A stretch of DNA of 57,764 nt from positions 1-57,764 of the forward strand of contig CAZMVQ010000006.1 of NCBI GenBank assembly GCA_964569865.1, read 5' to 3'. The notes under the pieces are model-generated. The model saw nothing but the letters and a program-made list of their open reading frames with translations, had not been told where the DNA came from and did no database searches. The position numbers and the translations under genes are program-made. Shown here in pieces: positions 8,942-17,270 of the stretch. Origin of the DNA: DROE01 sp964569865. Lineage in GTDB: Bacteria; Pseudomonadota; Alphaproteobacteria; Rhizobiales; Devosiaceae. Positions within the stretch are counted from its first letter, which is position 1. Every line of letters begins with the position of its first letter.

Positions 8942-9754
8942 TCATGCCGCACTTAGCTGGCGTTCTCGTTTAATTACCTCGGTCGCCAAACGTAAATAGG
9001 CCTGACTACCAGCACATTGAAGATCGTATAGCAGGGCAGGTTTTCCATAAGATGGAGCTTCTGACAACCGCACATTTCTTGGAATCACCGTAGGATACAC
9101 CAAATCGCCCATTTCTTCGCGCACATCCAGCAATACCTGTTCTGATAATTTATTACGCTTATCATACATCGTCATGACGATGCCCTGCACATGCAGCCTG
9201 CTATTCAAAGTATTTCTTATTTGCTCAATGGTCTGCAACAACTGACTTAGCCCTTCCAGTGCAAAAAACTCGCATTGCAAAGGAACCAAAACCGCATCCG
9301 CTGCTGCCAGAGCATTTATGGTCAGTAAATTAAGCGATGGAGGGCAATCAATAAGTACATAGGTAATTGGCTGCCCGTCAATTCGCGCATCAGCCATATC
9401 ATTCAGTGCAGAGCGTAAACGAAACGCCCTGTCAGGCTCATTGGCGATACCCAGCTCAACACCTAAAAGATCCATAGTAGAAGTAATCAACGCAACTCCC
9501 GGCACAGAACTGGGAATTATAGCATCAGCAACTCGAGATTCACCCATCAGCAACTCATAAGCCGACACCGAGCGAGCCTGGCGCGATATCCCCATACCTG
9601 TAGATGCATTTCCCTGAGGATCAACATCAACAATTAGAACCCGCTCACCAATAGCGGCCAGGGCTGTTGCCAGATTAATAGCAGTTGTTGTTTTACCAAC
9701 ACCGCCTTTTTGATTGGCCAAAGTAAGAATCCGCACTCCCAACCCAGCCTCCAT
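8942..9754 (-). CDS. parA: Chromosome-partitioning ATPase ParA
   Basis: A 270-residue deviant-Walker ATPase that moves the ParB-parS complex along the nucleoid. The P-loop KGGVGKTTT (residues 16-24) has the signature lysine K16; Walker A' is LIVDVDPQGNAS and the switch region is YVLIDCPPSLNLLT. The chosen ATG gives a short MEAGLGVR leader before the ILTLANQKGG strand, as in chromosomal ParA proteins. It sits between rsmG (71 nt away) and parB (9 nt). Confidence 0.97.
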   Translation of the reverse strand: MEAGLGVRILTLANQKGGVGKTTTAINLATALAAIGERVLIVDVDPQGNASTGMGISRQARSVSAYELLMGESRVADAIIPSSVPGVALITSTMDLLGVELGIANEPDRAFRLRSALNDMADARIDGQPITYVLIDCPPSLNLLTINALAAADAVLVPLQCEFFALEGLSQLLQTIEQIRNTLNSRLHVQGIVMTMYDKRNKLSEQVLLDVREEMGDLVYPTVIPRNVRLSEAPSYGKPALLYDLQCAGSQAYLRLATEVIKRERQLSAA

Positions 9755-9825
9755 AAGCTAATCAGCCAGTCACTCGGCAAAGGACTGCTAAATTTGGTTA
9801 AACTCAAGCGCCCGAACACTGCCTG

Positions 9826-10461
9826 CTACCGCGACTTCAGTCGCCTGATTTCTAAAATTACGCCGGACACATCTACTTTACTAACCCTTCTTACCACATC
9901 AAAGCACCAATTAGCACGACTTTCACTAAGTTCTGCACTGAATTCATGCCCTTTGTGAAATATTGCAACTGTATCCTCATTCCAAAATGGTAGTGCCAAC
10001 CCCAACAACCTGCTCAAAGGTGCCGTTGCCCTAGAGGTGATAACGTCAATAGGTCCAATTTCAGTCGGATCCACATGTTCTGCCCGGCTGCCATGCACAT
10101 TCAAACCGAGATCAAGCTCCCTCGAAACTGCACGCAAGAACGATACCTTGCGCCTGTTCGCCTCCAGCAAGTGAAAAACTGTCGAATTATCGCGCAATGC
10201 AATTGCCAGAGGAATAGCAGGAAACCCACCTCCACTGCCAATGTCCAAAATTTTGGTAGTATTTTTCGGAATATAGTCCAATAATTGCAAGCTATCAGCA
10301 AAATGTCGCTGCCAAACATCGCCCAGTGTTTCACGTGAAACAAGATTTTGCACCTTTTGCCACTTTATCAACAGCTTTTTATACTTTTCAAGATCAGGCT
10401 GGCTCACATCAGTGATATTCGAAGTATCCACAAGGATAGTGCTTTCTAAATCATCAGGCAT
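9826..10461 (-). CDS. rsmG: 16S rRNA (guanine-N7)-methyltransferase RsmG (GidB)
   Basis: A 211-residue SAM-dependent methyltransferase that modifies G527 of 16S rRNA (E. coli numbering). The SAM-binding motif LDIGSGGGFPAIPLAI is intact at about residues 71-86, followed by EANRRKVSFLRAVSREL and the later VITSRATAPLSRLL. Start codon is 3 nt after the mnmG stop, so translation is probably coupled. The gene contains a perfect 16-bp parS site at 10327-10342. Confidence 0.95.
   Translation of the reverse strand: MPDDLESTILVDTSNITDVSQPDLEKYKKLLIKWQKVQNLVSRETLGDVWQRHFADSLQLLDYIPKNTTKILDIGSGGGFPAIPLAIALRDNSTVFHLLEANRRKVSFLRAVSRELDLGLNVHGSRAEHVDPTEIGPIDVITSRATAPLSRLLGLALPFWNEDTVAIFHKGHEFSAELSESRANWCFDVVRRVSKVDVSGVILEIRRLKSR
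10327..10342. promoter_or_regulatory. parS centromere site, perfect palindrome
   Basis: TGTTTCACGTGAAACA, a full 16-bp palindrome identical to the canonical bacterial parS. It lies inside rsmG, 0.6 kb from parA. This should be the main ParB loading site in the window. Confidence 0.95.
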
Positions 10462-10464
10462 TCA

Positions 10465-12345
10465 TCACGCTCTTTTAGGTATTGCAGGCCGAACATCGGG
10501 TGATTGGCGCTTTATAGCCGAAAGAATCAAAATAATAGCAGCTGGCGTTATTCCTTCAATTTTTTGTGCCTGAGCGATACTTGCAGGTTTGAGCCTACCA
10601 AGTTTTTCCATCAACTCACCAGACAAGCCAGAAATACCACCATAATCAAGCCCAACCGGAATTAGCTTGTTTTCATCACGGATAACTGCTGCAATATCGT
10701 GGCGTTGTCTTTCCAGATATGGAGCATAACGTGCATCCACCGCAAGCTGTTCAAATATTTTAGGGGCAATCGAATTCAATTCTGGCCAGATATTACTAAC
10801 CTGTTCAATTTTAACACCAGGATACGATAAAAGCTCGTAAGCGGAACGCATTTTGCCATCCAAACTCATCTCGATACCAACATCAGCAGCGCGGGTTGGT
10901 GATATATATAGATCGCTTAATATCTTCGTACCGGATTGTAATTGCACGTTTTTTTCAGCAAAAACATCCATTCGCCGTTTGGAAAGTAACCCAATTTTGT
11001 CAGCGATTTCACTCAATCTCTGATCAGCATTATCAGCCCGCAAATGAAGCCGAAACTCAGCTCTCGATGTAAACATTCGATAAGGTTCAGTAACTCCCCT
11101 TGATACAAGATCATCGATCATAACCCCGATATAGCTTTGGGTCCGCGACAATATAAATTCACCACTATTCCTGGATCTCAAGGCGGCGTTTACACCTGCG
11201 ATTAATCCTTGGGCTGCAGCCTCTTCATATCCTGTAGTTCCATTAATTTGACCAGCAAGAAAGAGTCCGGGCAGTCGTTTTAGTTGTAATGAATGCGTTA
11301 GCTCAATTGGGCTGACATAATCATATTCAACTGCATACCCAGCCTGATTTATCTCAACTTCATGTAAACCCGGCATGGTGCGCAAAAATTGCAACTGAAT
11401 TTCCTGTGGTAAAGATGTAGAAATTCCATTTGGATAAATAGTTTTTCCATCAAGTCCCTCGGGCTCTAAAAACACCTGATGACTGCTTTTTTCAGTAAAT
11501 CTAACAATTTTATCTTCAATTGAAGGGCAATAGCGCGGGCCAGTGCCAACTATATCACCACTATAGATCGCCGATAGGTGTAGATTATCTGATATCACCT
11601 TGTGGGTGTCAGGTACTGTGCTGGTAATATAACATGGTATTTGAACAAGTTGTGGGGCGTCACTTAAAAAGGAAAACAGTTCAGGCAGGTCATCACCACG
11701 CTGTGGCGCCAACATCGAAAAATCGATTGTGTCACCGATCAAACGAGGTGGGGTGCCGGTTTTGAGCCTCCCCATCTTTAGACCAAGAGAATAAAGCCGC
11801 TTGGACAACCCGAGCGCAGATTTGTCACCTACACGTCCGGACTTGGCTGAATGATCTCCAATATGAATTATACCGTTTAAAAAAGTTCCCGTTGCCAGCA
11901 CCACATTCTGACTGCTAAACTCATTGTTGCAAAGGGTTTTAACTCCGGTTAACCCATCCTCATTATCAAGTATATCATCCACTTCGCCTTCAAAAACAGA
12001 TAAGTTCTCAATTTCAAGTAATGCGGCCCGCATCAAATCGCGGTATGTCTCCCTATCGATTTGGGCTCGCGGCCCACGAACTGCCGGTCCCTTTTTTCGG
12101 TTCAACAAACGGAACTGAATCCCGGAATTGTCAGCGATTCTGCCCATAAGGCCGTCTAGTGCATCAATTTCCCGGACTAAGTGCCCTTTGCCCAAACCGC
12201 CTATGGCTGGATTGCAACTCAAAGCGCCAATAGTTGAGATTTTGTGAGTGATGAGCAGGGTGTTTGCACCAAGGCGCGCTGCTGCTGCTGCTGCTTCACA
12301 CCCTGCATGACCTCCGCCAACAATGATAACATCATATGATTTCAA
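10465..12345 (-). CDS. mnmG: tRNA uridine 5-carboxymethylaminomethyl modification enzyme MnmG (GidA)
   Basis: A 626-residue FAD enzyme that with MnmE installs cmnm5 on the wobble uridine of certain tRNAs. The Rossmann motif VGGGHAGCEAA is at residues 9-19; LSCNPAIGGLGKGHLVREIDAL (about 43-64) and the GTPPRL and GYEEAAAQG segments are family signatures. Length is normal. It is separated from mnmE by 80 nt holding a second parS site, and from rsmG by 3 nt. Confidence 0.98.
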   Translation of the reverse strand: MKSYDVIIVGGGHAGCEAAAAAARLGANTLLITHKISTIGALSCNPAIGGLGKGHLVREIDALDGLMGRIADNSGIQFRLLNRKKGPAVRGPRAQIDRETYRDLMRAALLEIENLSVFEGEVDDILDNEDGLTGVKTLCNNEFSSQNVVLATGTFLNGIIHIGDHSAKSGRVGDKSALGLSKRLYSLGLKMGRLKTGTPPRLIGDTIDFSMLAPQRGDDLPELFSFLSDAPQLVQIPCYITSTVPDTHKVISDNLHLSAIYSGDIVGTGPRYCPSIEDKIVRFTEKSSHQVFLEPEGLDGKTIYPNGISTSLPQEIQLQFLRTMPGLHEVEINQAGYAVEYDYVSPIELTHSLQLKRLPGLFLAGQINGTTGYEEAAAQGLIAGVNAALRSRNSGEFILSRTQSYIGVMIDDLVSRGVTEPYRMFTSRAEFRLHLRADNADQRLSEIADKIGLLSKRRMDVFAEKNVQLQSGTKILSDLYISPTRAADVGIEMSLDGKMRSAYELLSYPGVKIEQVSNIWPELNSIAPKIFEQLAVDARYAPYLERQRHDIAAVIRDENKLIPVGLDYGGISGLSGELMEKLGRLKPASIAQAQKIEGITPAAIILILSAIKRQSPDVRPAIPKRA

Positions 12346-12374
12346 AGAATTTCCTTGCCGGTATTGGGACTTAA

Positions 12375-12390
12375 TGTTTCACGTGAATCA
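12375..12390. promoter_or_regulatory. parS site, one mismatch
   Basis: TGTTTCACGTGAATCA differs from canonical parS at one base (15/16). It lies in the 80-nt spacer between mnmE and mnmG, 2 kb from the perfect site. Together they form the parS cluster expected within a few kilobases of parAB and oriC. Confidence 0.85.
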
Positions 12391-12425
12391 ATTAACGTGG
12401 GAAGAACAGACCGAACGGTATGTTG

Positions 12426-13751
12426 TTATTTTCCGATGCAAAAACCGGAAAATAATTCATCAAACAAAACCTCAGAATCGATTTTGCCAAGCAATCGTTC
12501 TAATACAAAAGATACTCGCCGTAAATCTTCAGCAACCAATTCTAAATCTCTTAGGTCTTTGGAAGCAGATAAAAAGTCCAAAACAGAAGATAAAATCGAA
12601 TTGGCTTGGTTAAGAGCATTTCGGTCGCGTTCCCGGCTAAATACTAAACTCGAGCGATCCACATCACCTGTATAAACCCGAGAAATAATGGCATCAGTAA
12701 TATCACTCATATCACTATTCAAAGCACTAACATTCAAATCCGCCCCAGAACAGGCGCCAATATCTTCTTTATTAGACACATGCAAAACAGGAGCAGACAT
12801 CTCAGGCACAATGTCACTTCCATCAACATCAGGCGCGCTAACCCATAACACGATGTCGCTATTTTCAAACATGGTATGCGCACGCTCAACACCAGCCATC
12901 TCAATTTCATCTCTGGAATGTCGAATTCCAGCACTGTCAGAAAAAATCACCAATTGACCATCAATATCAACTCTGATCTCAACAATATCACGAGTGGTGC
13001 CAGGTTTTGAAGTAACAATGGAAACTTCAGATTTTGCAATTTGATTAATGATACTGGATTTACCCACATTAGGCAGCCCACCAATTCCCACTCTTAGCCC
13101 ATCGCTAATAATTCTTCCAAGATCAAAATTCCTGAAGCTGGCATGAATTAATTCTTTAAAAGCTTCAATTCTCAAAATAAGATCATCAATATCCAGAGTT
13201 CCTACATCACTTTCATCAGAAAAATCCAGCTCTGCTTCAACGATAACCAAGATAGCAATTAACTGATCGCGCCAACCGCTAACAATCGCCTCAAAGCCAC
13301 CAAATGCACGAGAGATAGCTTGAACCCGCTGACTTTCGGTGTCAGCCCTCAAAAGATCACTTAATCCTTCAACACCGCTTAAATCAAGTAATCCATTATC
13401 AAAAGAGCGACGTGTAAATTCTCCGGCATCAGCCAGCCGAACATTTTCAATCTCTAAAATTTCGCTAATCATTCGCCTTACAACAGCGGCAGAACCATGC
13501 AATTGAAATTCTAAACAATCCTCACCAGTAAAACTGGCACCGCGTTTAAAAAAAACAACCAGGCATTTATCAATTATAGAACCATCGACAGAACTACAAA
13601 CATTAGTAAAGGTGAGCACTCTCGGCTTCAAAGGCTTTACTGAAAAACTTTTGTAAATTAACTCACATTGAGGGCCAGAAACGCGTAAAACAGCAACGCC
13701 GGAGGGTAAACTTCCAGAAGAAAGAGCAACTATAGTATCAGTTTTAACCAC
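12426..13751 (-). CDS. mnmE: tRNA modification GTPase MnmE (TrmE)
   Basis: A 441-residue partner of MnmG in wobble-uridine modification. The N-terminal formyl-THF-binding domain begins DTIVALSSGSLPSGVAVLRVSG. The inserted G domain has P-loop GLPNVGKSS, switch II DSAGIRHSRDEIE and NKED, although the region is rather divergent (for example SDSAGIR in place of DTAGLR). The C-terminus is the diagnostic FCIGK with the conserved cysteine. It begins 2 nt after the rho stop. Confidence 0.96.
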   Translation of the reverse strand: MVKTDTIVALSSGSLPSGVAVLRVSGPQCELIYKSFSVKPLKPRVLTFTNVCSSVDGSIIDKCLVVFFKRGASFTGEDCLEFQLHGSAAVVRRMISEILEIENVRLADAGEFTRRSFDNGLLDLSGVEGLSDLLRADTESQRVQAISRAFGGFEAIVSGWRDQLIAILVIVEAELDFSDESDVGTLDIDDLILRIEAFKELIHASFRNFDLGRIISDGLRVGIGGLPNVGKSSIINQIAKSEVSIVTSKPGTTRDIVEIRVDIDGQLVIFSDSAGIRHSRDEIEMAGVERAHTMFENSDIVLWVSAPDVDGSDIVPEMSAPVLHVSNKEDIGACSGADLNVSALNSDMSDITDAIISRVYTGDVDRSSLVFSRERDRNALNQANSILSSVLDFLSASKDLRDLELVAEDLRRVSFVLERLLGKIDSEVLFDELFSGFCIGK

Positions 13752-13753
13752 AG

Positions 13754-15037
13754 TTACGTATTCATAGAATCAAAAAAGTCACTATTAGTTTTGGTTTGTC
13801 TCAGCTTATCAAGTAAAAACTCCATCGCATCAACGGTCCCCATAGGATTAAGAATACGTCGCAAAACATACATCTTTTTCAATACTTCAGGTTCGATTAG
13901 CAATTCTTCCTTACGAGTACCAGATTTAGTAATATCCATAGCAGGGAAAGTACGCTTATCAGAAATCTTGCGATCCAACACTAATTCCGAATTCCCGGTT
14001 CCCTTAAATTCTTCAAAAATAACCTCATCCATTCGACTACCAGTATCTATTAGAGCAGTAGCTATTATAGTCAGTGATCCACCTTCTTCAATATTTCTGG
14101 CAGCTCCAAAAAATCGTTTCGGGCGCTGTAAAGCGTTTGCATCAACACCGCCAGTCAATACCTTTCCAGAAGAAGGAACAACGGTATTGTAAGCGCGTCC
14201 AAGCCTGGTGATGGAATCAAGAAGAATTACAACATCTCGTCCGTGTTCAACCAGCCGTTTGGATTTTTCCAAAACCATTTCAGTTACCTGGACATGTCGC
14301 GTAGCCGGCTCGTCAAAAGTAGATGAAATTACCTCGCCTTTAACAGACCTTTGCATGTCTGTTACTTCTTCAGGACGTTCATCAATCAATAGAACAATTA
14401 AATAGCACTCAGGGTGATTATAGGAAACAGATTGAGCAATATTTTGCAATAACACCGTTTTACCGGTGCGAGGAGGAGCGACAATCAATGCTCGCTGGCC
14501 CTTACCCATTGGAGCTACCAGATCAATAATTCTGGCACTCTTATCTTTAACAGAGGGATCGTTAACTTCCATGATTAAACGCTCATTGGGATAAAGCGGA
14601 GTTAGGTTATCAAAATTCACCGTATGTTTGGCTTTTTCAGGATCTTCAAAATTAATAAGATTAACCTTTAAAAGCGCAAAATATCGCTCGCCATCTTTAG
14701 GAGAACGAATTTCTCCCTCAACAGTATCACCTGTCCGAAGAGAAAAACGTCTTATTTGAGAAGGACTTACATAGATATCGTCAGGACCGGGCAGATAGTT
14801 AGCATCAGGAGATCTTAAAAAGCCAAACCCATCGGGTAAAACTTCCACAACCCCTTCCCCAATAATATCGATGTTTCGATCTGCAAAAATTTTCAAAATT
14901 GCAAACATCAACTCCTGTTTTCTTAAAGTTGATGCGTTTTCTACTTCATTTTCATCAGCAAAAGCTAATAATTGAGCAGGACTTTTTTCCTTAAGCTCGC
15001 GCAATTTCAAATTATTTTTAACAGCGGATTGAACCAT
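13754..15037 (-). CDS. rho: Transcription termination factor Rho
   Basis: A 427-residue hexameric RNA helicase. It has the N-terminal Rho domain (about 6-45), the primary RNA-binding cold-shock fold with GFGFLRSPDANYLPGPDDIYVS, Walker A in APPRTGKTVLL, Walker B VVILLDSITRLGRAYN, and the secondary RNA-binding Q/R-loop region near TGGVDANALQRPKRFFGAARN. It is the first gene of the leftward run and its start borders the 0.7-kb AT-rich interval. In Caulobacter and Rickettsia hemE lies between rho and the origin; it is absent here. Confidence 0.98.
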   Translation of the reverse strand: MVQSAVKNNLKLRELKEKSPAQLLAFADENEVENASTLRKQELMFAILKIFADRNIDIIGEGVVEVLPDGFGFLRSPDANYLPGPDDIYVSPSQIRRFSLRTGDTVEGEIRSPKDGERYFALLKVNLINFEDPEKAKHTVNFDNLTPLYPNERLIMEVNDPSVKDKSARIIDLVAPMGKGQRALIVAPPRTGKTVLLQNIAQSVSYNHPECYLIVLLIDERPEEVTDMQRSVKGEVISSTFDEPATRHVQVTEMVLEKSKRLVEHGRDVVILLDSITRLGRAYNTVVPSSGKVLTGGVDANALQRPKRFFGAARNIEEGGSLTIIATALIDTGSRMDEVIFEEFKGTGNSELVLDRKISDKRTFPAMDITKSGTRKEELLIEPEVLKKMYVLRRILNPMGTVDAMEFLLDKLRQTKTNSDFFDSMNT

Positions 15038-15395
15038 GAAACAAGACTTTTCAAAAAAGGGAAAGAGGAAATAAAAACATACTAAAACTGAACCGATATG
15101 AAAATCGGAGTAACAGATAAATCTAGTAAAATTGAAAAAATTTGAACTAAGGGCGGGGTATGTGGATCGAAAACTATTCGTTAAAGAAAGAAGACGTATA
15201 GGTCCTTATAATCTGTCACTTTAAATGGCAAGCACCGACGTTAAAATCAAATTGAATATCCAGAAGATGTGTCTTGTTATTTTATCTGAGCGGATACTAG
15301 CTTAGAAAAAAGTAAATGAGAAATTAATAAGAGAGATTTCTATCTATTATTATCTATATAGGACTGGAAAAACTAAATTAAAAAAAATTCACTGA

Positions 15396-15404
15396 TTATC
15401 AACA
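15396..15404 (+). promoter_or_regulatory. DnaA-box-like sequence
   Basis: TTATCAACA, one base from the TTATCCACA consensus, in the candidate origin. Confidence 0.45.
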
Positions 15405-15428
15405 ATTCCAACAAAACCAAAACTTGCC

Positions 15429-15437
15429 TGTGAATAA
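15429..15437 (-). promoter_or_regulatory. DnaA-box-like sequence
   Basis: TTATTCACA on the minus strand, which satisfies TTATNCACA, in the candidate origin. Confidence 0.5.
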
Positions 15438-15533
15438 AATTTCTACAAAACTTTGATAAAAATCTCTAAGTCAAAAAACAAACTTTATTAAGTATTTAAC
15501 ACAAAAGCCAATGCACTTTACTAAGAATAACAA

Positions 15534-15542
15534 TGTGGATAT
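15534..15542 (-). promoter_or_regulatory. DnaA-box-like sequence
   Basis: ATATCCACA on the minus strand, 8/9 to TTATCCACA, in the candidate origin. Confidence 0.45.
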
Positions 15543-15680
15543 CCGACCAAAAAAATCAAAAATAAGATAAGTTATGAACACAATTAACAGGTGAGTTCAA
15601 AAACTTCAGTAAAAAACCAACTGAAAAAATATATGAATAAATTTAACAAAAATTCCCGAATTGAAATAGTATTAACAAAG

Positions 15681-15695
15681 TTAACAGTTTATTAA
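15681..15695 (+). promoter_or_regulatory. CtrA-type binding sequence
   Basis: TTAACAGTTTATTAA is a TTAA-N7-TTAA pair, the alphaproteobacterial CtrA recognition form. Another TTAA lies 9 nt upstream (15672). It is at the edge of the candidate origin, about 50 nt before aroE, so it could silence initiation or control aroE. The AT-rich setting raises the chance of coincidence. Confidence 0.4.
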
Positions 15696-15741
15696 CGGTC
15701 CCATATTGATTAAAAAATATGGCCTAAACGGGGCAAAAAAA

Positions 15742-16605
15742 ATGACTAAAAAAGCTTTTGTAATCGGCCACCCAATTTCTCATTCAAAATCACCAACCAT
15801 CCATAAATACTGGATCGCCAAGCACCAATTATCAGGCACATATGAGGCTATAAACACTCCGCCAGAAAAACTAAATGAAATATTTAATGATGTTCGATCC
15901 GGACAATATATAGGGGGCAACATAACATTACCTCACAAGCAAGCAGCTTTTTTTCTGTGTGATTTAACAACCCCAGAAGCAAAAAAATTGAAGGCAGTAA
16001 ATACGATCTTTAAAAAAAACAACCAAATTATCGGCCATAATACAGATGGGTATGGTTTTTTGGCCAACCTGGATCAACAAATTCCAGATTGGGACAAAAA
16101 CATAAAAAAAATAATAGTACTTGGAGCCGGTGGGGCAACCAGAGCAATAATTTTGGCGCTCATTAATCGAAATGCTAACGAAATAATAATACTAAACAGA
16201 ACTCTAAAAAACGCCAAATCCCTTGCAAATCAATTTGAAAAATTTTCAAAAAATACAAGGCTCAACACCGGACATATCGAAGATTTTGCCAAGCATGCAC
16301 CAAATACTGATATTGTAATAAATACCAGCTCGGTAGGCCTAAATAATACCAGCTTTGATGAGCTTGATCTAAAATCACTGCCCAAAACCGCTCTCGTGCA
16401 TGATATTGTATATAGTCCGATTAATACTCCGCTCTTAAACGCGGCAAAAACCATCAACCTAAAAACCGCAGATGGTCTTGGAATGCTGCTTCATCAAGCA
16501 GCACCCGGTTTTGAAAAATGGTTCGGTGTTTTTCCAGAAGTGAATAAAGAATTGAAGAAATTAGTTTTGAACGAATTAAACGCAGTCAAAAACAATAAAA
16601 ATTAA
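15742..16605 (+). CDS. aroE: Shikimate dehydrogenase (NADP+)
   Basis: A 287-residue enzyme reducing 3-dehydroshikimate in aromatic amino-acid synthesis. Motifs: GHPISHSKSP (shikimate-binding serines near 14 and 16), NITLPHK with catalytic K66, NTDGYGF, and the nucleotide-binding GAGGATRAII. I take the ATG at 15742, with GGGG 8 nt upstream and MTKKAFVIGHP matching family starts, rather than an upstream in-frame TTG at 15706. It begins a rightward run aroE-coaE-dnaQ. The maf gene that normally precedes it is missing. The coding strand is unusually rich in A. Confidence 0.95.
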   Translation: MTKKAFVIGHPISHSKSPTIHKYWIAKHQLSGTYEAINTPPEKLNEIFNDVRSGQYIGGNITLPHKQAAFFLCDLTTPEAKKLKAVNTIFKKNNQIIGHNTDGYGFLANLDQQIPDWDKNIKKIIVLGAGGATRAIILALINRNANEIIILNRTLKNAKSLANQFEKFSKNTRLNTGHIEDFAKHAPNTDIVINTSSVGLNNTSFDELDLKSLPKTALVHDIVYSPINTPLLNAAKTINLKTADGLGMLLHQAAPGFEKWFGVFPEVNKELKKLVLNELNAVKNNKN

Positions 16606-16618
16606 ACTGGAAAGTGCA

Positions 16619-17212
16619 ATGAAAAAACTGGGCCTAACAGGCTCCATAGCCACCGGTAAATCCACAGTATTAATGATATTTAGCGAACTGGGATATGCAA
16701 CATTTTCAGCTGATGATGAAGTTCATCGCCTCTATCAACGACAAGTTCCCTCGCAAATAATAGATTTTTATCCACCCGCACTAAAAAATGGCCAAATCGA
16801 TCGAAACATTCTAGCCCAATATCTGATGGAAACCCCAGAAAAATTAACCGAACTGGAGACTTTGATCCATCCTTTAGTTCACCAAAGCTATGAAAACTTT
16901 ATCAAAATTTCCAAAAACCAAAATCAACAATTAATAGTAGCTGACATCCCCTTGCTTTTCGAAAACAATTATGACTACAGGTTTGACGCTATAGCTGTCA
17001 CCTATTGCACCCCGCAAACTCAAAGAATGCGCGCACTAAACCGCCAGGGAATGACAGAAAAAAAACTCCAGACAATACTTGCCCGGCAAATGGATCAAGA
17101 AAACAAAAAACAACAAGCTGACTATTTAATAGATACAAATGGCAGTATTCAAAAAACCCGTGAACAAGTAAAAAATATTGTTACAAAAATCTTAAAAGCT
17201 TCCAATATTTAA
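16619..17212 (+). CDS. coaE: Dephospho-CoA kinase
   Basis: A 197-residue P-loop kinase for the last step of coenzyme A synthesis. P-loop GLTGSIATGKSTV is at residues 4-16; the FSADDEVHRLYQ segment, LIHPLVH and the VADIPLLFE lid region are all CoaE signatures, as is the late RQMDQENKKQQADYLIDTNG. The family order aroE-coaE-dnaQ is preserved, 13 nt after aroE. A GGAAAG ribosome site precedes the ATG. Confidence 0.95.
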   Translation: MKKLGLTGSIATGKSTVLMIFSELGYATFSADDEVHRLYQRQVPSQIIDFYPPALKNGQIDRNILAQYLMETPEKLTELETLIHPLVHQSYENFIKISKNQNQQLIVADIPLLFENNYDYRFDAIAVTYCTPQTQRMRALNRQGMTEKKLQTILARQMDQENKKQQADYLIDTNGSIQKTREQVKNIVTKILKASNI

Positions 17213-17270
17213 GTGGTCAAATAGGTAAACAAACAAAACCGCGCCAAATTTATAAAAATGGAACTAATTT

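Larger units (their letters stand above)
15038..15741. other. Gene-free AT-rich interval, candidate replication origin (oriC)
   Basis: About 700 bp without a credible ORF, strongly AT-rich with many A- and T-runs, between divergent rho and aroE. It contains DnaA-box-like sequences: TTATCAACA at 15396-15404, TTATTCACA (minus, 15429-15437) which fits TTATNCACA, ATATCCACA (minus, 15534-15542; 8/9) and TTATGAACA at 15572-15580 (7/9). A CtrA-type TTAA-N7-TTAA is at 15681-15695 and a small hairpin CCGAT/ATCGG at 15093-15108. The location matches the Caulobacter/Rickettsia origin context (hemE-oriC-RP001 between rho and maf-aroE), and parS sites lie 3-5 kb away. Promoters for rho and aroE must also lie here. 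Origin activity is inference. Confidence 0.6.

Noticed and set aside
15706..15741. Upstream TTG start of AroE
   Set aside because: It adds twelve non-conserved residues; the ATG at 15742 fits the family and has a GGGG at suitable distance.
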